Shown piece by piece: positions 11,725 through 22,322 of a stretch of DNA of 64,000 nucleotides; within the stretch, counting starts at the first letter, position 1; the number at the start of each line of letters is the position of its first letter. Both the position numbers and the translations under genes were made by a program. This DNA is from Hondaea fermentalgiana (Eukaryota > Sar > Bigyra > Thraustochytrida > Thraustochytriidae): contig NPFB01000063.1 of the NCBI GenBank assembly GCA_014084085.1, positions 133,560 through 197,559 of the forward strand, written 5' to 3'. Under the pieces are notes generated by a model. That model searched no databases and was not told where the DNA came from. It worked only from the letters and a program-made list of their open reading frames with translations.

Positions 11725-14143
11725 CCCCCCCCCCTTCCCATTTCCCCTCATCCTCCTCCGCATAAAATGCACCCGATGAGGCGCCAAGGCTTCCCGAGCC
11801 ATCTTTCACGTTGGCAACCTAGGAAACTGCCTGCCCCAAGGCGCACATTGCTCGGTTGCTTTATTGTTTTCTTGATGTGCGATAGAGCTGGGCACATTTT
11901 TTTTCCTGTCGTAGGCCTATACAACATAAAATGCTTTGAAACATTGTGAAATGTGTAAAATCTTTAAAATTGAAAAATTCTGCGGGAACTCGATGACTCC
12001 TCTCGCCGCGCGTTCTCGATAGAGGCGCCCTGGTCGCTCCAGCCACGAGGTTCCTGCCCCATGCGATAGAGATGGCACACCGCGACGGCAGTTTCGCGGT
12101 AGGCAATACATCCGTTGGCTTCCTGAGCCACTGTTCTATGTGCTCTGTACCGTTGGTGACACCCGAATGTTCAGCACGGCCAAAAGTTTTTCCGCAAGCA
12201 ATGCTGCGATCCGTGGTGGCCAGCCGCCTTTCTTCAGTCAGTTGGAGCATCTAACTGCCTGCAACTGCAAGCCATCCTGCTGGGCAAACGACTGCAAAAA
12301 AAAACGAACGCGTTCCTCTTGTCGCCTGCAGCCAGACAGCCTGCTCGCTACTTAGCTCGCTGCAGCTGCTCCTTGTCGATGGAAAGAAAGCTTCTTCCTT
12401 CGGTTTTCTCCACTCCACCTTCTCTCCTCTTCTCTCCTCTCCATTCCACTCACTCCACGCTGCATCGACTCATGTGAACCAGTTTATTTACTTTACAGAA
12501 TCTGCGAATCGCAAATCGAGTCGCGTCCAGGTCGGAGAGCCTGCCAGCTCGAGTCGAGGCCAACATGCTTCGCTTCAAGTCTAGTGGAGACGTATCGAGT
12601 TGCTCTCGAGGCCCGGGGAGACCGGGACAGGTCGGGGCCGTTGTGCTGCCTCGATTCGTGCCTCGTGAAGGCGAAATGAGTTGAACGCTCTCGTTTTGAT
12701 TCAGTCGCGGCGTCTCGGACAAGCCCAAGTAACTGTTAGACAATTGTTTGGTCGGCGTCTCGTACCTCCAGCCGCGCGCCGCTTTGTTGTTATTGTTCTT
12801 CTTCTCCTTCTTCTTCATTACTCCGTTCGTTTCCAGCAGCCAACCAACTGACTGCTCGACCCAGGCTTTTCTTGAGGTGTCAAAGGAAGGAGATCGATTG
12901 ATTATTTCTAGCCGCTCCTTCAGCTCGTCCTCAGCTGCAGCCCGCCCATTAGCTAAGCTTGAGGCTGCACATAAAAGGAGCTGCCGCAGGATCGCCAGTA
13001 GCGACGGCGGCCGGAACCGCGCCCAGCGCCGCTGCCGTGCGTGCGTGTCCTTGCTTTCCCCCCCCACAAATCGCCGCAGCACGCGCGCCTCCTCCACGTT
13101 GTCTCACAACTCGAACCCGACGTCGGCGAGTGCCGCTCTTCTCCACTTTTCCCCGGCCGCCGGCCGCCGCGGGCCGCCCCTCCTCGCCCGCCTCCGCGCG
13201 GCCGTTATCCGCAGCGCGGAGGCGGAGCGCGGCCGGGCCCCGCCACGGCCGCTGCAGCCGCCTCTGGCAGGCGCGGAGGAAGAGATAGATTGATAACTAG
13301 ACAGGAGGCAGGCAGGCAGGCAGGCCGTCAGAGGCCGGGGGCTGCTGCTGCTGCTGCTGCAGCGGTGCGCTGGAGTGAGGAGGGCGTGCCTCCGTGCGCG
13401 CGCGTGAGCGTGTGCGTGTGTGCGCGGGGAGAGGAGAGAGAGCAGCTGCGTCCTCTCTAGAAGTCGAAGTTCCGGCAGCCTGGCGCGCGGCTGTGCGCTC
13501 GACAGACCGCCCGCCCGCTGGCCGCTGCGACGGAGCTTCCCGGCCGCAGCCCGATCGATCTCTACTCGCCTCCCTTCACCGGTGGCCACTGCCACTGCCA
13601 GCAGCATCAGCAGCACAAGCACAAGCACGTGTGGCGGGAGTGTGGGAGCACATCCGGCCGGTGTGGGCCGGGAGGTGGTGGGTCGGCCCATTCATTCGCG
13701 CACACCCTCATTCGCTGTCCGTGTCAGTCAATCGAGTCTCGCCGCCCAGCCGCACGGGTTCGCGCCGCCGCACAATTCGCACGTACGCACGCGCAACGCA
13801 ACGGAGATCGCGCGTGACGAGGCGTGCATGCGTGATGCGCGCTGCGAGGCGGGGAGAGACCGTCCGCGTCGGCGACTCTGCTCCGTGCATCCGAGTCCAG
13901 ACGGTGACCCCGTGGCTCGGCTTTGCAGGCCTTGTCTTGTTTTGCTCGTTCTCCGCAGAGCAGCCTTGCGCCGCGTCGACCCACGCTGTCGTGCCTGCCT
14001 GCTTGCTTGCTTGCCTGCTTGCCTGCCTGCCCTGGCCGCTGCCTGTCTCTGTCTGTACACGGCACTCGCATCTCTGCACTCGCTCGCGCGCGCCAACGCC
14101 TCGCGCCTCCAGGTCTACATGTGCGCCGCCCGTCCGTCCAGAA

Positions 14144-14191
14144 GAACGAACGAACGAACGAACGAACGAACGAACGAACGAACGAACGAAC
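14144..14191. repeat. (GAAC)n microsatellite
   Basis: A pure tetranucleotide run of about twelve GAAC units inside non-coding DNA. Confidence 0.95.
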
Positions 14192-15630
14192 GGAGACGGA
14201 GGGAGCGGGCGGGGAAAGGGAAGCGGGAAAAGGAGGAGAAGCGAACCGCGCGCGACTCGAGTCCGCGCGGCGTTCATGTGCCGCTTCCAGGAGCCCGCGG
14301 GACGCCGGCCGCACAGACCCTGCGCAGCCACTAGCCCCGTCTCTGTGTGCCTGCCTCTGATCAGAGCCTTTCTTTCGCGGGCGAGGAACGCGGGCGAGGG
14401 AGGAAGCTACGGCCCCGCGCAGCGGCAGGCTGCTTGCAGTAAGTTGCGTGGCGCGGCCAATCATTGCAACACTAAGGCACGCAGTTGGAGGATCGAAGAG
14501 TCTGGTAGAGTCGCCGCGTCGGGAACAGCTAGCCGTCATGCTGGCCGTGTCACGGATGGCGATAGATTGAGGAAGATACTAAACGTTCGAAATAGAACCG
14601 ATCGAATCAATCGATTGATTATCGAACGGTTTGGCCTTTCCCCCTCCGCGAGCGTGACATGACTGACTGGAGGACCGAGCATTGAACCTTTCATTTTCAG
14701 CCCGCCGAGACGATGATTGTCGATGGCACTGTTAAGCCAGGCTGGCTGTCCTTCAGAGCCCAGCTGCAGGCTATTTGTGACGCGGTCGGGCGGCCAATCG
14801 ATGCTCACCATCGCCGTCAGCGAGCCGAACAATGCCCGCTAATAAGTATAGATAATGGGGTAAGAGTGGTGTGGGCAAGCTACGGCGGGGCAGCCCCAGC
14901 CGAGGCCAATTTATTGGCTAGGTCCTCGAAGCCCACGTTACACAAACCTACCGCAACGTCCCGCACTTTCGAGGCTCGCTCCAGTGGGGCCGCGCCGCTG
15001 TGGAGGGAGATGAAACGTGAACCGCGCGAAAGACACGCTTGGATACTCTATTTACTGTCACTACTTGCTTGTCTCGCTTGTTTGTCTGCCTCGCTGCTGC
15101 TTGCCTTCAACTCCTGGCCTGCCTTGGGACTTCGCCCGGCCCCAGGCTCTTGCGCGAACCCCTTCGCCCGGCCGCTGCCGCCATTGCGCAGCTGCTGCGC
15201 TGCTTGCATCGGCCGTCTGCAGCTGCGTGGCGGGACATGCAATCCCAGGGCAAGGCGTGACGCGCGCCCCACTCGTTAATTTGCGTAGTCCCGCTAGCCG
15301 CGAACGGACGCCGGGGCTACGCAAACCAACGAACGCGCGGGAAATGCAAGGAAGGCCAGTCAACTTGAGGGCTGTGGCCCACCGTGCCAAGCTGTGCCGC
15401 ATTGCTAAGCCAGGGTTGAGAGGGTCGTGGACGCACAAGGCCTTTTTATCACTCTGCTGCTGCAGCTGCGTAGTAGGCCTACTATCGCACCAGCTCGGAC
15501 GCCTTGCGTGCGGTTGGTTTTTCGCCGCGACGAGACAGGTCAACTTGAAGGAAAGGACTTTCCTGGCGGAAGCAGCCCGGACAGAGCTGTCCCAGCGCCG
15601 CGCTGTCTGTGCCTGTCTGTCGGTTGTGTG

Positions 15631-15679
15631 ACTGTCTGTCTGTCTGTCTGTCTGTCTGTCTGCCTGTCTGCCTGTCTGT
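15631..15679. repeat. (CTGT)n microsatellite with CTGC variants
   Basis: A CTGT array with a few CTGC units at its right end. The same motif is found just upstream of the Rho gene (49585-49615) and, as CAGA, upstream of the 8-TM gene. Confidence 0.95.
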
Positions 15680-16220
15680 CGCCCCTGCCGGCTGCAAGCC
15701 AGCGTGAGCTGGCACACCTCCACGTCACCTCTCTCGCAGCCTACCGCTGCTGCCAGCTGCAGCACGAGCAGCGGCCAGCCCTTTCCCACTGGCGTGTTCA
15801 TGTCGGTCAATGCACACACGAACTGAAGGGATCGTCCGAGTCGTGCTGGAGCGGCCTCTGAAAGGCCCGCGGGACAGAACGGAGCCGGCGACGGAGGCAC
15901 GGGCGGGGTCTTTTCCACCCTCGCTCCCTCCTCTCACTCTCGCTATCTCACGCGCTCCCTCTCTCGCGCTGGCCGGACCATCATGCCTGTATGCATGCGT
16001 GCGTGTGTGCATTGCGTGGAAGCTGCAGGCCCTCGCGGTTAGTGCTCGTCGCTCCGGGTTTCCAGGAGCTGCTGCTGCTGCTGCTGCTGCTGCAGTTGCA
16101 GCAGCAAGAGGGCATGCGGTCGGTCGATCGGTTCGGTCTGCGTCACATTGGCGGTTGCGCCTCCTCGCTCTTGGGCAGGCAGGCACCCGGGCAGCCGCCA
16201 GCGTGCGTGCGACGGACGCA

Positions 16221-16248
16221 CGACGGACGGACGGACGGACGGACGGAC
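16221..16248. repeat. (GGAC)n microsatellite
   Basis: A GGAC tetranucleotide run. A CTG run lies about 130 bp to its left (16069-16093). Confidence 0.9.
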
Positions 16249-17650
16249 GTCCAGCGTGACAAAACGCCGAGACGACCCACACAGAGACCACGGCCGCGTT
16301 CTTCTTCGCCGCGTTCGCGCTCGTCTGTGCTCTCTCCACCGTGACTTTCATATTTGCCGCCACCGGTGGCCAGCGCAAGCCGCCAACTGCACAAGCAATC
16401 GTGCATGCTCGCATGCTGGAGTGGCCGAGGCATGAACACGGGACGGAGAGACGGCCCTTCCTGGCGCGACTACGAGCGTGGACAAGACGCGAATCGGCGC
16501 GGACGGCTCCACATGCGTCCGAGTGGCAGTGGTGACTGCAGCGGCGGTTCGCCCAGAAAGCGGAAGCGAACAAGAAATAGAATAGTGGAGCTCTCTGCAC
16601 ATGGAACGAAAAGGAGATCCCCCCCCCTCTCTCCTGAGAACAAAAGAGCCGCACAGTCAGGCAGTTAAACGCTGCGGGCACCACGCTGCAGCTGAGCGGA
16701 GACTAGCATCATACCTAGGCCTACGTAGGAGTGGTACGGAACACGCTTTCTACGCGCGATTCAAAGCTTGCGCAACAGCATTACAAACGTCGATGCGCGT
16801 GCTCGATAGGAGATAAAATTTTAACTTTGATTCTCTTCCGTTATTCTGCGGGCTTGTCCGTGACGAGTCTGACTTGCCAGTGAGGCCCAAACCAGCCATG
16901 GCAGGTGCACCGAAAGAACTGTGGGTAGTCTCTCTTACTTTTCAAAAAAAGGTTGACCGAGGTTCAAACTGGCCGGCGGACAACACCAGGGACCGCGCCC
17001 TGTCGCTTTCAATTTCTGCTCCTCGGCCGAGTCCCGGGCTGCTCGCCAAGGTCGTCTGCGTCCGTCGTCGCCGTCCTTACGGCCAGATGCGGCCCCGCTC
17101 GGCCCGACTCGGTTGACCGCCGCCGGGAGCGGCCAGCGCGGCGGCTTTTTTGACGCGCTAGTGGAAGGAGGGAGTAGAGCCTCGCTAGCTTGTTCAGGCT
17201 TTACATTGGTTAGCCCAGCTGCCAGTGGCAATGATGGGGTGAGTGGATGGACCAACCGACGGCAACGAAAGCGCAAAGTTGCTACGGGCTCTACGCGAAC
17301 CAAGCTTATCTTGCGAGCCCTGGATCGAAAGAACTTGTAGGACTCTCGTGACCTCGTAAACGTCACGAGTTTTTGGTTAAACTGCCGGTCCGCCTCAGCC
17401 TGGCAACGAGACGCCGCAGACGACCGACTTGCACAGCCTCTTTGCACGGTCGCCACGCGCTCACGGACACCCTCAAAGCAGCCCTTGGCCGGTGCACGAG
17501 GCAGGCACGGTCTGCAGAAGCGGCCAAGCGACGCAACCAAGCTTAGGGGGGTGGAATCGAAAACGAGGTAGCTGTGCGAGGGCCAGCCGTCGACGCAATT
17601 AAGCTCTCGACGCGAGTGAGCCGTCGACGTCGCTGGTCAAGACTCGCCTA

Positions 17651-17689
17651 CTGGCTGGCTGGCTTGCTGGCTGGCTTGCTTGCTGGCTG
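17651..17689. repeat. (CTGG/CTTG)n array
   Basis: Mixed CTGG and CTTG tetranucleotides, similar to the longer array at 18355-18409. Confidence 0.9.
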
Positions 17690-18354
17690 AATCGGAGTCC
17701 TTCCGTGTTGATCATCCTGACTTACTGACTCCCGGATCCTCTTCAAGTTGCATGGTTGGTCGCAACAGGCAGCTGCAGCTTTTGAGAGGTAAAAATTCTG
17801 GCTGCGTTCTTCGTTTTTTCCATCTTTCGTTCGAGTTCTTTGTCGCGCGCACCAATCATCCAGTCAGCCAGACAAACAGACGCCAGAAGAAGCTACGCGC
17901 GCGCGGAGGGACGCTTCCGGCGCCACGACCGGCCGTGCAGAGAGACCAGAGAGCATGTAAGAGTATCCTTCCGCCCGAACGACCGACCGGCCGGCCGGCA
18001 AGCCACACGCACGCACGCACACACAAAGGGAGGAGCGAACAAACGAAAGAACCATCGACAGGATCGATCGAGCGAGGCCTGGCACGAAGCACTGCGACTG
18101 CGGGTTCGCTGAGGCCTCTGTGGGGCGCCCTGGCTGCGCGGGCTTCGAGTGTGCTGGTAATAACGAATAGTAGAGCCTCCACTGTAGCCGCCGCTCTCTG
18201 CACGCGCGCGGACTGACCTCGGAAAGATGACCGACAAACAATCAGTCAGTCAGACATACAGACGTACAGACAGACGGAAGAATTTGCGCGCGCGCGGGCC
18301 GGCCTCGGCCTGACTTGCCCTAGGCGGCCCTGGCCGGCAAGCTGCAACCACGGT

Positions 18355-18409
18355 GGCTGGCCGGCTGGCTGACTGGCTGGCTGGCTGACTGGCTGGCTGG
18401 CTGGCTGGC
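18355..18409. repeat. (CTGG)n array with CTGA interruptions
   Basis: A near-pure CTGG tetranucleotide array, interrupted twice by CTGA, in non-coding DNA. Confidence 0.9.
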
Positions 18410-18798
18410 AGCTACGCACGCTCCGCGCTCTGTCGTCCTTCGACTTCCTGCCGTCTTCCCGACTCCCGCCTGCGCTCTTGTCTCTGGGCTGCTGTGGATG
18501 CTGTTGCCAGAGGCCAGCTGCTACCTTTCCAGTCACCACTCGCTCCTCTGCAGATCGAAGGCGGAACGAGCCCATCCTCAGCATGGGGACGAAAAGAGGT
18601 CTAGGGAGGGGTGCGAATTGTGAAAGGGACAATGTTGAAGTATTTTCGCTGGCCATGAATAAGGGCCTCAGCGGAACAACGTGAGGCGGTTGTTCCGAGA
18701 ACCAACGGAGTATCAGAACCTCGATCCGTTTCAAAACAGTCTCTCGGCTGCGGCGACATCATATGTTGAAACAGCTGACCAATGACACGACGACGTGC

Positions 18799-18799
<1 letters not shown>

Positions 18800-18835
<36 letters not shown>

Positions 18836-18860
18836 TTCCTTCTTTTTTTTCTTTCTTTCA
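18800..18860. repeat. (TTTC)n polypyrimidine tract
   Basis: A pure TTTC run grades into an irregular pyrimidine stretch. All three frames give Ser/Phe/Leu homopolymer-like peptides, so nearby open frames are artefacts. Confidence 0.95.
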
Positions 18861-20040
18861 ACTTTGTCGTTGGACGCCAACCTTTCTTTTCTCACTCTCC
18901 GAACTGCAGGTGTCTCCAACGTAAAATCGACACGCCCACTTCTACCCAACATGCACAAAATAATAATAATAAATTGGAAACAGAAAGGACTGCAGGCGTT
19001 CTTACTTGCAAAAGAAAAGAAAGAAAAAGAATGAAACAAAAAATCAAAGGAAGAAAGTTTGGACGCGAACGCGTTCGCATTGCTCCCTGCTACCCACCCG
19101 TCCACCAAACCGACCGATCGATTCAATCAATCGTCCCCCGCCGCATGCACACGGGACGCGGGAAATAACAACGACTCCCGGTTCTTTGCCAGACTGACTT
19201 GAAACTTCCCGCCTTCCCGAATCATGCATTCAAGCGTTCCCGGCCCGAGGCCAAGCATGACCTCCTCCTCCTCCTCCTCCTCGTGGTGCACCTTCGTTGT
19301 CCCATGAAGAGCGTTTGACGCTGCTCTTCAAATTATGTTGTACCATGGTGTACGATCGCAGCCGACAAAGGCTCACAAAAAGAACAAAGCGAGCATTAGA
19401 AGGCGGGTAACTGCCGAGAAATCTTTTCCTTCTTCGAACAAACAACAGTGAAAAATCCCTAAAAGTTACGCGAATGCAGCAAATGACTTGTTGAAATCGA
19501 AATACACGCCGCGTGGCGCCCTACGAGAGCTTCTTACGTGAAAACAATAAGCTCAATGGTCAGAGAAACAAAATATGTGCACGCTCTCCAGGAAGGCTTC
19601 GCGAATCATCCTTTCTTATCCGTTTCGTTTCGCAGTCGAGATTGTACGTGGCCTTCCGCTAATCTCCTTTCAGCACTGTCATGGACCTAGCAGAAGTTGG
19701 CCGTCTTACGCCATCTTGGACTTACATCTTTCTCAAATTTTTCCGGCTCCATCCCTCTCTCCATACTCTCGGCAAATTCGGAACGGATGAGGTCATTGCG
19801 GAATGTGCAAGAGCACCGAAAACGGGAAACAAGCTTGTAAGTGCGGTTTCTTGAATGTCAGAAGATTGCAATTTATAGGGTTTCACAGCACGCACAGCCT
19901 AGTCAGACCCAAGTACGCTTGTTTAGAACAAGCAGCATCGTCGTCGAGCCGTCGATGCAATGATGGTACGTGCTGCACCCTTTTCTCGTTGGCGTCTTCC
20001 CCGACCCTTAAGAAGCAACGAAAGAGCGATCTCACCGTTT

Positions 20041-21783
20041 TTAGACGGTGCGATGCCCAAAGGTAGCAAGATCCACATCATTGGGCGAGCACACCAACTC
20101 ATGAGCGTTGGAACCAGAACCTGGGTGCGGAGCCAGCTCTTGCTGACGCTGCTGAACACTCCAAGAGTCCCGACGCGGGGCCCGCTCCCGAGTTAGCGAT
20201 TGGCGCAAGCGTCTTGCCATACGCACAAATAGAGTCGCCAAAATGCCAAGCGCAAGCGCTCCGCCCACAGCGATTGCAACAATAAAGACTATGCGCACAG
20301 CAGACGAAGTCTCCTCGCTTTCCGCCTCTGTTGTGGAACCAGAGTCTGTCGATGATTCACAAGGGTCACCCATCGTCACACGATACATGGGTGTCGTCCA
20401 CGTGTCGCTCATAATATATATATAGTGCGGCTCTGCGACCACAACTCCATTTCCACACGTAACGCGTCCCTCACTTGAGTCTACAAAGACTGACAAGGAC
20501 GCAAGAGTATCCTCTGATGATGATCGCACCTCACACCAGAGCCTGGCCTCAGAAGAAAGACCTTGGACCGTTGCCGCCAGCTCACCGCCAAAGCTCGCCT
20601 TGACAGATACCAAAGAATCCTCTTTATTGGCGCACAAAGTCGTCAGCTCATAGTCTGCACATTCTGTGTCGTCAGCCGCAGGCATCGTCACTTTGTAATT
20701 GTCATGCAAGGTGCACCCATCTGTGCTCAAATCGAAAAACTTCAACGCCCAGTCCGCATCAGGCGGCGTTCCATTAGCAGAAATCACGCACTCCATCGAC
20801 GAACCATCTGCCAGCTCCGAGCAATTTGACGATACAGGACTGTACGAAGTCTCACCCGTATCTGAAAACGAGACTTCTAGTCCTAGATTCGGAGAACTTG
20901 CGAGCTTGTGCTCCAGAACAACGCGAAAGTCCACGAGACCAGGGCAAAATGGGGTCCCTGTCTCGCTTACACCGATTTCTAGCTTCGCAAGAATAGAACC
21001 CTCTGGGCAGGCCGTTGTGGGCACAGATGTTGGCGCCACAGTTCGAGAGACAGCTCCTAAAACAGTTGGACTCGCGCTTGGCTCTTTACTTGGGTACAAG
21101 GTTGGTAACTGCGTTGGATGTAGCGTTGGCACACGCGTTGGTCTCACTGTCGGGACAAAGGTTGGAAACTCTGTGGGATACGGCGTTGGTAGCTTTGTCG
21201 GTGCGGCACTGGGAAAGGTAGTCGTCGGTGCGTTTGTGTCCACAAAACTGCATACACTCACACGCACCTGTTTTGGCTCCGCACAAGAATGCAATTGCAA
21301 GGCTAGCGTCGACGAATCCTCTGTACTACTCGCCCGACATGATCCTGGAATACCCTCTCCTGACACCAGATTGTCCTGCACGGGGCAAGACTCCCACGCA
21401 GCCTCGCCTGCGAGCAAGTCGTCCTCTGATGAATACAATACAAAGTGCTTGCCCACGCCATAGTCCTCGGACTCTACGATCCAATTATATAACACTTGTT
21501 CCGTCACGTTCAGGCCTGCTTTGCTCTTTTCTTCTTTGAGATATGCAACGGCAACATCGTTTACCTCGTATCTCAAGATTTGGGTTGATTCGAAGAGCTC
21601 GTTGATTTCTGACGCATCCTTCAGAATCGACACCATACAGCCGTTGCTTCGCTCAAAGACTGTCACCCAATACGGGCAACATCGATTCTCGTACGAGCAC
21701 GTCTCTCCTTGCGCACTCGCTAGGCGTACTGCAAGCACAGTGACAAGAGCGCACGCCACCTTGGCGGGACCCAGGCGAGGCAT
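20041..21783 (-). CDS. PT-rich single-pass type I membrane protein
   Basis: A 580-residue protein of unknown function. It has a cleavable signal peptide (hydrophobic core about residues 8-23, likely cut after ASA), then a Cys-rich first ectodomain to about residue 190. A Pro-Thr linker of PTxxPT-type units spans roughly 191-265, followed by a second Cys-containing ectodomain to about 490. One transmembrane helix (about 497-519) and a basic, Arg-rich cytoplasmic tail of about 57 residues complete it. PTxxPT linkers are common in stramenopile surface proteins. The architecture indicates a cell-surface or wall-associated receptor or adhesin, but no ligand-binding family is recognisable. The ATG at 21783 gives a complete signal peptide, so the start is well supported. 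The gene is a single exon, divergent from the WW/pseudokinase gene. Confidence 0.85.
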   Translation of the reverse strand: MPRLGPAKVACALVTVLAVRLASAQGETCSYENRCCPYWVTVFERSNGCMVSILKDASEINELFESTQILRYEVNDVAVAYLKEEKSKAGLNVTEQVLYNWIVESEDYGVGKHFVLYSSEDDLLAGEAAWESCPVQDNLVSGEGIPGSCRASSTEDSSTLALQLHSCAEPKQVRVSVCSFVDTNAPTTTFPSAAPTKLPTPYPTEFPTFVPTVRPTRVPTLHPTQLPTLYPSKEPSASPTVLGAVSRTVAPTSVPTTACPEGSILAKLEIGVSETGTPFCPGLVDFRVVLEHKLASSPNLGLEVSFSDTGETSYSPVSSNCSELADGSSMECVISANGTPPDADWALKFFDLSTDGCTLHDNYKVTMPAADDTECADYELTTLCANKEDSLVSVKASFGGELAATVQGLSSEARLWCEVRSSSEDTLASLSVFVDSSEGRVTCGNGVVVAEPHYIYIMSDTWTTPMYRVTMGDPCESSTDSGSTTEAESEETSSAVRIVFIVAIAVGGALALGILATLFVRMARRLRQSLTRERAPRRDSWSVQQRQQELAPHPGSGSNAHELVCSPNDVDLATFGHRTV

Positions 21784-22322
21784 CTTGCGCCGCTTCTGGC
21801 AATTTCACTCTTCCAAAGCAGGTTTGAGTTCTGCAGGTTTTTGAAGCCTTGACTTGCGCAGCGCATTCGCCCACTTGCTCACTCACTTTCCAGTTTCCCT
21901 CTAAATGCAGAGCGGATTCTCCCTCGCGTCGCTCTAGGCTCTAGTCTTTGCGCACTCAAGGGATGCATAAAGTTCGAACGGTCAAGCGATCGAAAGAGCT
22001 CCCTCGCGGCCATGCCAAGTTCGTAGCGGCCCCAGCCGGTCGGAAGCTGCTGCAAGACAGAGACGCACGTATTCCGGGGCCGCCACGGATGGCTCCGACC
22101 GTGGTGGCAGCGGTCTCTTGACTCTCGAAACCTATTTCGAACTCGAACAGACTCACCGGATCTATTCTGGTATAGAGTGTGCCCGCACCAGATGTTGCGC
22201 AACGCATTTTGCCAAACAGCCACGTGAACAAGTTGCCGGCAGAAACCCTGCACGCTTGTCGAGCGCGCGCGCCTGGGCGCGCAGGCGCTCGCGTTTGTGA
22301 CTGGGCGGCCCCGCCACCACCC
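21784..22322. promoter_or_regulatory. divergent intergenic region
   Basis: A 539-bp spacer between the starts of the PT-rich membrane protein (minus) and the WW/pseudokinase protein (plus). It must hold both promoters and 5' UTRs. I see no clear TATA box or other element. An open frame continues upstream of 22323 but begins without ATG, and its peptide looks non-coding. Confidence 0.5.

Larger units (their letters stand above)
11725..20040. other. gene-free GC-rich repeat-bearing region (right part)
   Basis: I find no supportable gene. The longest frame (13394-14662) is Arg/Ser/Ala/Thr-rich, crosses a GAAC microsatellite, and is shadowed by equally long frames in two other phases, so I treat it as non-coding. 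Tetranucleotide arrays (GAAC, CTGT, GGAC, CTGG, TTTC) punctuate the region. From about 18.9 kb to 20.0 kb it becomes less GC-rich and probably holds the 3' flank of the minus-strand membrane-protein gene that ends at 20041. Confidence 0.6.

Noticed and set aside
13394..14662. 422-codon plus-strand open frame
   Set aside because: Arg/Ser/Thr/Ala-rich, crosses a GAAC microsatellite that gives NERT repeats, and equally long frames overlap it in other phases. No domain.
15725..16684. 319-codon minus-strand open frame
   Set aside because: Passes through CTG and GGAC repeats. Composition and overlap with other frames indicate no coding.
16950..16990. GGTTCAAACTGG resembling a tRNA B box
   Set aside because: No matching A box at the right distance and no acceptor or anticodon stem could be drawn.
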